In this document: positions 1 through 6,557 of the stretch, one piece after another
Layout: every line of letters starts with the position of its first letter
Numbering within the stretch: position 1 is the stretch's first letter
Assembly: GCA_023389895.1 (NCBI GenBank)
Contig: JAEWDX010000026.1
Coordinates: 1 to 7,305 of the forward strand
From: Bacillota bacterium
Lineage (GTDB): Bacteria; Bacillota; Bacilli; Bacillales; Cytobacillaceae
DNA: 7,305 bases
Direction: 5' to 3'
Translations under genes and position numbers: made by a program
Notes under the pieces: model-generated
Told to the model about the DNA's origin: nothing
Database searches by the model: none
What the model saw: the letters and a program-made list of their open reading frames with translations, nothing else

Positions 1-1818
1 CATAAACATTTCATAAAGACGCAATGTGTCCGCACCATGAGAATGAACAATATCATCAGGATTCACGACATTCCCTTTGGATTTACTCATTTTCTCATTG
101 CCATCTCCGAGAATCATCCCTTGGTTAAAGAGCTTTTGGAACGGCTCCTTCGTGTGGACAACACCGAGATCATATAGAAACTTATGCCAAAAACGAGCAT
201 ATAGTAGATGAAGAACGGCATGCTCAACGCCACCGATATAAATATCAACAGGAAGCCATTCTTTTAGTTTCTCTGCATCAGCTAATGCAGCATGATTGTG
301 TGGGTCAATATAGCGTAAATAGTACCAACTGCTACCAGCCCACTGTGGCATTGTATTTGTTTCCCTGCGGCCCTTTTTACCTGTTTCTGGATCAAAAATA
401 TTTACCCAATCCTCAATATTGGCAAGTGGGGATTCTCCCGTTCCAGATGGCTTAATTTCCTTTGTTTTTGGCAAAAGAAGCGGCAGTTCCTCCATTGGTA
501 AGGCGGACATAGTACCATCTTCCCAATGGATGATTGGGATCGGTTCACCCCAATAACGCTGACGGCTAAACAACCAATCACGTAGACGGTAAGTTATCTT
601 CTTCTCACCTACTCCTTGTTCTTCAAGCCATGCAATCATTTTTCCAATTGCTTCATCTTTATTCAAGCCATTCAAGAAACCTGAGTTTACATGCTTCCCA
701 TCGCCTGTATATGCTTCTGCTTCGACATTTCCTCCTGCAACAACTTCAACGATCGGCAAAGTGAATCTCTGGGCAAACTCATAGTCACGCTCATCATGTC
801 CAGGAACGGCCATAATCGCACCTGTTCCATAGCTAACTAACACATAATCGGCAATCCAAATTGGCATCTTCTCATTATTAACAGGATTAATTGCATATGC
901 CCCAGTGAAAACACCTGTTTTCTCTTTCGCTAAATCTGTTCTTTCGAGATCGCTTTTATTTTTAACTTTATCAATATAAGTGGAAACAGCTTCTTTCATT
1001 TCATCTGTCGTTATTTTATCAACTAATTCATGCTCTGGTGCTAATACCGCATATGTTGCACCGAATAGTGTATCAGGACGAGTTGTAAATACAGTAAACG
1101 TTTCCTTATGCTCGTCTATTTGAAAAGTAACTTCCGCTCCTTCTGAACGGCCAATCCAATTACGCTGCATTTCTTTCAGGCTTTCAGGCCAATCTAGTAG
1201 ATCTAAATCTTCTAGCAACCGATCCGCATATGCTGTAATCTTTAAAACCCATTGTTTCATCGGTCTACGTTCAACAGGGTAACCGCCGCGCTCACTTTTT
1301 CCATCAATTACCTCTTCATTAGCAAGGACGGTCCCAAGAGCTGGACACCAGTTCACAGCCACTTCATCAATATAAGCGAGACCCTTTTCATAAAGCTTCG
1401 TAAAAATCCACTGCGTCCATTTATAATAATTAGGATCTGTCGTATTAACTTCTCGATCCCAATCATAGGAGAAGCCAAGCTCTTTAATTTGACGGCGAAA
1501 CGTATTAATATTTTTCACGGTAAATTCAGCAGGATCATTTCCAGTATCCAGCGCATATTGCTCAGCAGGCAAACCAAAAGCGTCCCAGCCCATCGGATGG
1601 AGAACATTATATCCTTGCATCCGCTTCATCCGGGAAATAATATCAGTCGCAGTCATACCCTCTGGATGCCCGACATGCAGACCTGCACCTGACGGATACG
1701 GAAACATATCTAATGCGTAAAATTTACGCTTACCTTTCTCCTCACTTGTTTTGAATGTTTTATTTTCTTCCCAAAATGCTTGCCATTTCTTTTCAAGCTC
1801 TTGATGATTAAAATTCAT
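1..1818 (-). CDS. leuS: Leucyl-tRNA synthetase, N-terminal three quarters (3' end outside window)
   Basis: This cytoplasmic class I aminoacyl-tRNA synthetase charges tRNA-Leu with leucine using ATP. The translation starts MNFNHQELEKKWQAFW, matching bacterial LeuS N-termini. The HIGH motif reads HVGH at residues 48-51, and KMSKS lies at 576-580 (bases 79-93). Between them is the CP1 editing domain, with the threonine-rich peptide FTTRPDTLFGATY and the later GTGAIMAVPGHDERDYEFA segment, so both synthetic and post-transfer editing sites are present. The frame is open from the start to the window edge for 606 codons. The family is about 800 residues (B. subtilis LeuS 804), so the anticodon-binding and C-terminal domains, roughly 200 residues, are missing only because the window ends. 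The ATG at 1818 is preferred over the in-frame ATG at 1824 because AGGAGG lies 8 bases before the former and only 2 before the latter. Expression should be governed by the upstream leucine T-box. Confidence 0.98.
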   Translation of the reverse strand, partial: MNFNHQELEKKWQAFWEENKTFKTSEEKGKRKFYALDMFPYPSGAGLHVGHPEGMTATDIISRMKRMQGYNVLHPMGWDAFGLPAEQYALDTGNDPAEFTVKNINTFRRQIKELGFSYDWDREVNTTDPNYYKWTQWIFTKLYEKGLAYIDEVAVNWCPALGTVLANEEVIDGKSERGGYPVERRPMKQWVLKITAYADRLLEDLDLLDWPESLKEMQRNWIGRSEGAEVTFQIDEHKETFTVFTTRPDTLFGATYAVLAPEHELVDKITTDEMKEAVSTYIDKVKNKSDLERTDLAKEKTGVFTGAYAINPVNNEKMPIWIADYVLVSYGTGAIMAVPGHDERDYEFAQRFTLPIVEVVAGGNVEAEAYTGDGKHVNSGFLNGLNKDEAIGKMIAWLEEQGVGEKKITYRLRDWLFSRQRYWGEPIPIIHWEDGTMSALPMEELPLLLPKTKEIKPSGTGESPLANIEDWVNIFDPETGKKGRRETNTMPQWAGSSWYYLRYIDPHNHAALADAEKLKEWLPVDIYIGGVEHAVLHLLYARFWHKFLYDLGVVHTKEPFQKLFNQGMILGDGNEKMSKSKGNVVNPDDIVHSHGADTLRLYEMFM

Positions 1819-1826
1819 CTTCATTT

Positions 1827-1832
1827 CCTCCT
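1827..1832 (-). promoter_or_regulatory. Ribosome binding site of leuS (decides the start)
   Basis: A perfect AGGAGG lies 8 bases upstream of the ATG at 1818. A second in-frame ATG at 1824 is only 2 bases from it, too close for normal initiation. This places the start at 1818. Confidence 0.85.
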
Positions 1833-1843
1833 ACAATAAATAT

Positions 1844-1876
1844 AAAAAACCCCTCATCCCAAATAGGGACGAGAGG
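1844..1876 (-). terminator. T-box regulated intrinsic terminator before leuS
   Basis: The RNA strand folds CCUCUCGUCCC against GGGAUGAGGGG around a UAUUU loop. This is an 11-bp stem with two G-U pairs, followed by six U residues (1849-1844). The 5' arm (CUCGUCCC) is also the 3' arm expected for the T-box antiterminator, so the two structures are mutually exclusive. That is the standard switch of T-box leaders. Confidence 0.93.
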
Positions 1877-1994
1877 ATTATGTGTGAATCTCCCGCGGTA
1901 CCACCCACATTAGTGACTAAGTCACTCGCTTCATTCATCCTTAACGCGGAACACGGCAAGCGCTACTTTTCCTTCACACTTGCTGCTCAAAGGC

Positions 1995-1997
1995 GAG
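1995..1997 (-). promoter_or_regulatory. T-box specifier codon CUC (Leu)
   Basis: In the stem I specifier loop, the minus-strand sequence ATCATGAACTCGCC presents CUC directly after the conserved GAA and before a purine. This is the expected geometry. It predicts recognition of tRNA-Leu with anticodon GAG and agrees with the downstream gene being leuS. Confidence 0.85.
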
Positions 1998-2102
1998 TTC
2001 ATGATGTGCCTGGTTGACTTGCACCATCCGTCAACTCTCTAAACTCAGGTTTAAACACCATTACTGCTCCTTATCATGGCAGATAGTTATCAATTTAGTG
2101 TT

Positions 2103-2131
2103 ATTGTATATAATTTCCCTTCAAGATGCAA
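2103..2131 (-). promoter_or_regulatory. Probable sigma-A promoter of leuS
   Basis: On the minus strand, TTGCAT (2131-2126) and TACAAT (2108-2103) are separated by 17 bases. The -10 box matches the TATAAT consensus at five of six positions; the -35 box is weaker (TTG conserved). A start about 7 bases downstream, near 2096, would give an RNA beginning just before stem I of the T-box, which supports the call. Confidence 0.6.
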
Positions 2132-2291
2132 GTAGGCTCTGCCTGAAAGGAGCGTAATATATATATCTTATGCTAATTAAACTATTTGTGTGCAAACCAT
2201 TTTTCTAGTATGTCTTAATGCCTTAGCTTTGCTTTCGGGGCACTTTGACAACTTTTACGTTAATGGATAAAAAATAACATTTCTATTCCTT

Positions 2292-3773
2292 TTATTTATT
2301 TTTTTCATCACTTGCTTTATTCAAATTCTCTATTTCATTTTGAATGATTTTTACCTGTTCATCTATTTCATTTTGAGTTTTATTCGTATCCTTTTTGATG
2401 TTCTCCATTTCCTGAGCCCTCACTGATATTTGTAAAGGTATATCCTTTAATTCTGTTGCTAACCCGAAGGCTTCATTTATTTTCCCTTCACGCAAATAAC
2501 TATTCGCTGCCAATTTTTTTGCTCGATTATCTTCTTTTAATTCTTGATTGTATATCTTTATAACTCGCTCATACTCGTTACCAATCCAAGCTTGTTCAAT
2601 TTGAACAGATGGAGAATCTGATTTCATGGAAATTAATGCCTTTTTCGCCTCTTCCGAGTTTAAATTCACCAGCTTTAAAGCAATGGTACCATGAAGTTCA
2701 GGAATTAGACTAGCTGCTTTACTAAGACTTTCAGGCGTATTTTGTTCAACATATTGTTGAGCCAATAATTGCTTTTCCTCTTCAGAAAGATTCTTTACAG
2801 CTCCCAATACTTGGATAGCCTCTTCCCGTTTTCCTGCTAAAATATGCTTGTACCCAGATAATATTTGCTCCTGCTTTTCCTTTTCCTGCTTTGTCTTCTC
2901 AAGCTGATTTTGTAATTCTTTCTTATTATGATTACTTGCGGCAAGCGAGATGGATTTAGATTTTTCTTGTACAATGTAAGTGGTAATTCCACCAATAAAA
3001 AGTCCAATCAACAAAAATCCTACTGCAATAAACCATTTTTGGTTAAGTTTTCTTGATTTTTTGACTTTTTCCTTGGACTGTTGGCTTTCTTGTATATGTG
3101 TACCCGATGGCGAATTTGAATGTTTAACCTGTTTGTTAACGTTATTATCAATTTTTGTTTTTTGAACTCCAGTCTTTTTCTTTTCTTCAACTAGATCACT
3201 AAATACAATCTCAGTAATTTCTGTTAATGATTTTGCTTTTACTAACTTCTTGACAAAGAGATGTTGGATTGGAATGTCCGTCAGCTTCTTTTCAAGTAAC
3301 TCAAAAAATGATTTCCCCGTAAAAATAGATAAAATAAGACACTTGATTTGAAAAATGAATTCCTTACCATTTTCTTGCTCAGGAGGAAGTAGAGAGCGAA
3401 TGCCTCTATGTACAAACTTAACTTTCCCCGCTTCATTACAATAAATATTATCGGGATGAATATAAGTTGTAAATTGTGTCCCCTGAATATCCTTTATACT
3501 AAGGATGTTTTTAGCAATCATCTGCTTTCTCTTCAAAGATGCCTTCCCGAAGGATTTTAATGGCATATATCCTTTTGGAAGTTTATAATACAAACAAACA
3601 TTTCCATCTTTTAATTCTTGCCTATCACACATAAAAAACAGAGAATCTTCCTTTGCTAATTCACTTAACTGTTCCTCTTCCTGAACATTTGTTAATCTTA
3701 ATGGAATTTCCATCACAACCTCTTGGTTGTTTTCCATTAATACTCCATGAGGCAGATTTATCCGCTCTATCAC
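2292..3773 (-). CDS. essB: EssB/YukC-type type VII secretion membrane protein
   Basis: This is a predicted core membrane component of the Firmicutes type VII (WXG100) secretion system, 493 residues. Residues 1 to about 200 resemble the cytoplasmic pseudokinase of EssB/YukC. HPDN (106-109) stands where a catalytic loop would be but lacks the aspartate, and the VHRG...LPP segment (121-131) replaces the DFG region, as in the family. A lysine/serine/glutamine-rich linker (200-245) leads to one membrane helix at about 247-268, preceded by basic residues, so the N-terminus is inside. The rest is extracytoplasmic: a coiled coil (about 283-306), a TPR-like helical stretch (305-445) and a second coiled coil (455-489). 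YukC and S. aureus EssB are about 440-450 residues, so this one is somewhat longer. The start is GTG at 3773, 7 bases after AAAAGGAGG. It is the last gene of the kinase/phosphatase operon. No other secretion core gene is visible, so its partners must be elsewhere. Confidence 0.85.
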   Translation of the reverse strand: MIERINLPHGVLMENNQEVVMEIPLRLTNVQEEEQLSELAKEDSLFFMCDRQELKDGNVCLYYKLPKGYMPLKSFGKASLKRKQMIAKNILSIKDIQGTQFTTYIHPDNIYCNEAGKVKFVHRGIRSLLPPEQENGKEFIFQIKCLILSIFTGKSFFELLEKKLTDIPIQHLFVKKLVKAKSLTEITEIVFSDLVEEKKKTGVQKTKIDNNVNKQVKHSNSPSGTHIQESQQSKEKVKKSRKLNQKWFIAVGFLLIGLFIGGITTYIVQEKSKSISLAASNHNKKELQNQLEKTKQEKEKQEQILSGYKHILAGKREEAIQVLGAVKNLSEEEKQLLAQQYVEQNTPESLSKAASLIPELHGTIALKLVNLNSEEAKKALISMKSDSPSVQIEQAWIGNEYERVIKIYNQELKEDNRAKKLAANSYLREGKINEAFGLATELKDIPLQISVRAQEMENIKKDTNKTQNEIDEQVKIIQNEIENLNKASDEKNK

Positions 3774-3780
3774 CCTTATG

Positions 3781-3789
3781 CCTCCTTTT
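3781..3789 (-). promoter_or_regulatory. Ribosome binding site of the EssB-type gene (supports GTG start)
   Basis: AAAAGGAGG follows immediately after the stop codon of the zinc-ribbon gene and lies 7 bases before GTG at 3773. The next in-frame ATG codons, at Met13 and Met21, have no comparable site, so the GTG start is preferred. Confidence 0.85.
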
Positions 3790-4611
3790 CTATATACCGA
3801 ATTTTAATAATCCCCCGAAAAAGTATTTTGAAAATGCGTCAGATGTTAAAGCAATAAAAATACCAAAAATAACATAGGCAATAATGATGCCATAAATTGC
3901 ATCAAATTTAGATTTCGCTTGCATACGATAAGAAAAAAACGTTAGAATAAGCGCAATTTGTAAACTACTTAAAATCAACATTGATACTAACGCAATAATT
4001 TTCGTAAAACCTGGTAATGCCAAAATAAAATAAACACTAGATAATACAGTTGGGATCGTAATTAATGCCCCAAAACGACCCAATACTTGATGGAAAGTTA
4101 CGTCAACTTTTAATAACTTTTTCAATACTCCAAAAACCACGCCAACTATAACAAGTGACGCAATCGCAACATATATAAATACTGTGAAAAAAGTCTCAAA
4201 GAAACTGACACTACGAGAAAGAAAGCTATAACCCCCTGTAACAGACTTAATTTCAAAATAAGTTCCTAAACCAAATAGAAGAGAGAGGGTAAAAATATTT
4301 ATATATCCGTAAAGAAAATCATTTCCCTTCTGATTTAATCCTCTTTCGGTAGGAGCCTTAAGATTTTCAACAATAAAGTTCCAATAACTTTTTGCTGTTT
4401 CTCGTGCCTTATCAATGTTTTCATTTTGTCCTTTTGAAGACGCGGAGCTATGCATTTGTTGAACATTTTCTTGTGCATTTTTCTCTAAAGGTATGCTCTC
4501 AGTATTTTGCTGTAAGGATGCTGCAACCTCCATCTCTAATACTGGTTTCCCGCACTTTATACAAAACCTATCATTTACCTCTATTTCAGTTCCACATTGA
4601 ATACAATTCAT
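3790..4611 (-). CDS. Zinc-ribbon polytopic membrane protein, function unknown
   Basis: This 273-residue protein has no function that I can name. The N-terminus is a short zinc ribbon with two CxxC knuckles, Cys3/Cys6 and Cys17/Cys20, expected to bind one zinc ion. A polar, glutamine- and serine-rich linker (about 28-70) follows, then SYWNFIVENLKAP (75-87), a juxtamembrane motif of a kind seen in Firmicutes zinc-ribbon membrane proteins. About five hydrophobic helices come next, at roughly 99-118, 138-162, 178-200, 204-227 and 238-256. The fold may resemble Yip1-like or DUF6574-like membrane domains, but this is only an impression. The start has a strong GGAGGAG site 7 bases upstream. It sits between the kinase (69-base gap) and the EssB-type gene (16-base gap). 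It may be an accessory membrane subunit or kinase substrate of the same system; that role is inferred from position alone. Confidence 0.85.
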   Translation of the reverse strand: MNCIQCGTEIEVNDRFCIKCGKPVLEMEVAASLQQNTESIPLEKNAQENVQQMHSSASSKGQNENIDKARETAKSYWNFIVENLKAPTERGLNQKGNDFLYGYINIFTLSLLFGLGTYFEIKSVTGGYSFLSRSVSFFETFFTVFIYVAIASLVIVGVVFGVLKKLLKVDVTFHQVLGRFGALITIPTVLSSVYFILALPGFTKIIALVSMLILSSLQIALILTFFSYRMQAKSKFDAIYGIIIAYVIFGIFIALTSDAFSKYFFGGLLKFGI

Positions 4612-4680
4612 CCCTAATCTCCTCCACTACTTCATTATTTAATAATTTATCTTTTCTTCTCCCATTCTTAATCATTAATA

Positions 4681-5604
4681 TCAAAGCAGCTGATCAAATA
4701 TAATGTAAAGAACGATGCCTAGAAAAAAGAGGATAGAAACAACATAGTTCATGATTAGCCAACCTTTTTTCCGTGAAGACGAGTTGGATTTGGCAATTTC
4801 ATTATTAGCAGATATAAGAAACTCTTTAACTTCTTCAGCTGATTGAATCCGCTCGTCTGGACTCGTTTTAACTAATAATCGAATACATTTCTTCATACTT
4901 TTTGATAAATGGTGCCGAAAAGCTTGAACAGGCTTTTGCGTTATATGAACATACTTTCCGCCTGTCAGCAAGTAATACATTAGGGCACCAAGTGAAAAAA
5001 GATCTGTTCTTGAATCTGATTGTCTTTTTTCAAACTGCTCTGGTGCGGCAAAGCCAACTGTACCAATTTGTACTGTATCCTTTACTTTTTCATGGACATA
5101 TTTTCTAGCAATCCCAAAATCAATAAGCTTTAACGCCCCGTTACTTGAAATCATAATATTAGCCGGTTTTAAATCCCGATAAATAACTGGAGTTGGCTTC
5201 AATGTATGTAAATACTGTAGGATATCACATATTTGAATACCAATATCTATAACTGTTTCTTCCTTCATAAAACAATCATGTTGTTCAAAAAGTTCATATA
5301 ATGATTTTCCATCAAAATATTCCTGGACTAGATAAAAATAGCGTTCATCATTAGAAGAGAAAAAATCAGCTATTTTCGGTAAGCCCGGGTGATCCAGCTC
5401 ACTTAAAATTTTCGCTTCTGAAAATAGCCTTTTTGCGATTTTATTTTCCATATCAGCAACCTTAATTGCCCATAGTCTATTTGGTTCCTCAACCTCATTA
5501 GCTAAATAAACGACCGACATTCCGCCTGAACCGATAGGACGAATAATTTGATACCGTCCTTTCAAAATTTCTCCATCCTCTAAGTGAATGTTATGTTTAG
5601 CCAT
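4681..5604 (-). CDS. Membrane-anchored Ser/Thr protein kinase (Hanks type)
   Basis: This protein kinase has 307 residues from the ATG at 5604. All catalytic elements are visible: glycine loop GSGGMS (25-30), lysine in AIK (Lys48), helix-C glutamate (Glu63), catalytic loop YRDLKPAN (142-149, Asp144 and Asn149), DFG (162-164), an activation segment with Thr177 and Thr182, APE (187-189) and Asp201. It should therefore be active. The HRD histidine is tyrosine, a variant I regard as common in Firmicutes kinases of this type. After the kinase domain come a short serine/lysine-rich linker and one membrane helix (about 282-303) almost at the C-terminus. This makes it a tail-anchored cytoplasmic enzyme. 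It has no PASTA repeats, unlike the cell-wall-sensing kinase PrkC. The start at 5604 is favoured because GGAG lies 9 bases upstream; an in-frame ATG at 5619 lacks such a site and would overlap the phosphatase gene by 10 bases. Likely substrates are neighbours, especially the FHA protein. Confidence 0.95.
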   Translation of the reverse strand: MAKHNIHLEDGEILKGRYQIIRPIGSGGMSVVYLANEVEEPNRLWAIKVADMENKIAKRLFSEAKILSELDHPGLPKIADFFSSNDERYFYLVQEYFDGKSLYELFEQHDCFMKEETVIDIGIQICDILQYLHTLKPTPVIYRDLKPANIMISSNGALKLIDFGIARKYVHEKVKDTVQIGTVGFAAPEQFEKRQSDSRTDLFSLGALMYYLLTGGKYVHITQKPVQAFRHHLSKSMKKCIRLLVKTSPDERIQSAEEVKEFLISANNEIAKSNSSSRKKGWLIMNYVVSILFFLGIVLYIIFDQLL

Positions 5605-5609
5605 TTTAT

Positions 5610-6551
5610 CTAACTCCATCGTTTATAATTAAAAAAAGATAAGAATTTCGTTTTATCATGATTTTTATTTTCATGATCTTTTTCATAAATATTTCTTAAT
5701 AAAATCACCGTGATATTATCTCGGGTTCCCGAATAGTTAGCTAGTTTAACTAGATATTCAGTCAATGTTTGAAGATTTGTATACTCCTTCTCCAGTCCAA
5801 GAATAGTCTCACCAATTTCATCATTTGAAAACATCGAATAAAAACCATCACTACATAACAAAAATAGATCACTAGGTTGATAGAATCCCATTTGACTCCA
5901 TGGATCTACACCCTTTTCAATTCCCAGGCATTGAGTTAACACATTGCGCTTTCGATGCTGTCTAGCCTCTTCTTTCGTTAATTTGCCTTTTTTAATTTCT
6001 TGTTCAACCCATGAGTGGTCCTCTGTTAATTGCACGATTTCAACATCTTGCTCTAATGTTTCAGTATATTGGCGATTTAAGATTTTCAACCCTTCTTCTT
6101 GGTCCTTTACTCGAAAAAAGTATTGAAACCCTACATTGCCGCCCTTAAATTGATAGATCCTGCTATCACCAACATGACAAACTGCATACCTTCCTTTATA
6201 TAACATTAAAATAGATAATGTCGTGCCTATCTTCGGTCCAAAATCTAATAATCTTTCGTTAATTCTCTTAAATAAACGACTCATTTCTTTAATAATTTTT
6301 TGCGAAAAATCTGTTTTTTTAAGAAATTTTCGGATGTATTTTTTCCACCACTGACTTAACATCTCTACGGCAATTTGACTTGCTGCATCCCCAGCTTGAT
6401 AGCCACCCATTCCATCTGCAATGGCTACCATCGTGAACTCATGCCCATCCGAATCTTCAATCATTTTGATAAAATAAAAATCTTCGTTCTTCTTTTTGAT
6501 CGGTCCAGTATCAGTGGATATGCCTATCTGCCAATTTTGATTAGAAATCAT
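5610..6551 (-). CDS. PP2C-family Ser/Thr protein phosphatase
   Basis: This metal-dependent phosphatase of 313 residues is expected to reverse phosphorylation by the neighbouring kinase. PP2C motifs appear in order: GPIKKKNED (16-24), ADGMGG (45-50), GTTL (109-112), HVGDSR (126-131), LTEDHS (175-180), NVLTQCLG (203-210), CSDG (233-236) and RDN (277-279). The metal-binding aspartates Asp24, Asp46, Asp235 and Asp278 are all kept, so it should be active. Two oddities stand out. The arginine normally three residues before NED, which contacts phosphate in the family, is Lys19. An extra stretch of about 30 residues sits between HVGDSRIYQF and LTEDHS (136-174), where PrpC-like enzymes have a short turn. 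It has no signal peptide or membrane helix, so it is cytosolic. The basic, asparagine-rich tail (about 290-313) is outside the catalytic core. The start at 6551 has GGGAG 9 bases upstream, overlapping the end of the FHA gene. Confidence 0.95.
   Translation of the reverse strand: MISNQNWQIGISTDTGPIKKKNEDFYFIKMIEDSDGHEFTMVAIADGMGGYQAGDAASQIAVEMLSQWWKKYIRKFLKKTDFSQKIIKEMSRLFKRINERLLDFGPKIGTTLSILMLYKGRYAVCHVGDSRIYQFKGGNVGFQYFFRVKDQEEGLKILNRQYTETLEQDVEIVQLTEDHSWVEQEIKKGKLTKEEARQHRKRNVLTQCLGIEKGVDPWSQMGFYQPSDLFLLCSDGFYSMFSNDEIGETILGLEKEYTNLQTLTEYLVKLANYSGTRDNITVILLRNIYEKDHENKNHDKTKFLSFFNYKRWS
5614..5617 (-). promoter_or_regulatory. Ribosome binding site of the kinase gene, inside the end of the phosphatase gene
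   Basis: GGAG lies within the last two sense codons of the phosphatase gene, whose TAG stop is at 5612-5610. It is 9 bases before the ATG at 5604. This argues for initiation at 5604 rather than 5619 and for translational coupling, in which ribosomes finishing the phosphatase reload for the kinase. Confidence 0.65.
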
Positions 6552-6557
6552 CCATCT

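Larger units (their letters stand above)
1844..2097 (-). ncRNA. Leucine T-box riboswitch leader of leuS
   Basis: This is a tRNA-sensing 5' leader that lets leuS transcription continue when uncharged tRNA-Leu accumulates. The T-box sequence TGGGTGGTACCGCG is at 1907-1894. Its UGGN bulge (1903-1900, UGGU) should pair with the tRNA 3' end; the last U fits the A discriminator base of tRNA-Leu. Stem I shows the AGUA/GAA internal-loop signature: GCAGTAATGGTG on the 5' side can pair through ATGGTG with CATCAT just before GAACTCGCC on the 3' side. The specifier codon in that loop is CUC (1997-1995), a leucine codon. The distal stem I loop has the usual GGUGCAAG-like sequence. The conserved GAAGGAAAAGTAG follows stem I. 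A 7-bp inverted repeat (1912-1926) is likely stem III. The leader ends in the terminator at 1876-1844. The 5' limit is estimated from the predicted promoter. Confidence 0.95.

Noticed and set aside
1252..1692. Plus-strand open frame of 146 codons
   Set aside because: It lies wholly inside leuS on the opposite strand, has no recognisable domain and no convincing ribosome binding site. leuS is unmistakable in the other strand.
1912..1926. Perfect palindrome AGTGACTAAGTCACT, considered as a protein operator
   Set aside because: It falls within the T-box leader just before the T-box sequence, where stem III is expected, so RNA structure explains it.
2133..2143. Inverted repeat AGGC-AGA-GCCT
   Set aside because: A 4-bp stem with no T run on either strand is too weak for a terminator. 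It is just upstream of the predicted -35 box, but nothing else marks it as an operator.
4586..4675. Short minus-strand frame of 29 codons (starting MIKNGRRK) in the spacer before the zinc-ribbon gene
   Set aside because: It has no ribosome binding site before its ATG and overlaps the well-supported start of the zinc-ribbon gene. A coupling leader peptide is conceivable but unsupported.
4392..4703. Plus-strand open frame of 103 codons across the kinase/zinc-ribbon gene junction
   Set aside because: It is antisense to two well-supported genes, and its composition is that of a reverse-strand shadow, without domain or ribosome binding site.
5617..5619. ATG at 5619 as start of the kinase
   Set aside because: It has no ribosome binding site and overlaps the phosphatase gene, whereas the ATG at 5604 has GGAG at 9 bases. 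The five extra residues do not match any kinase element.
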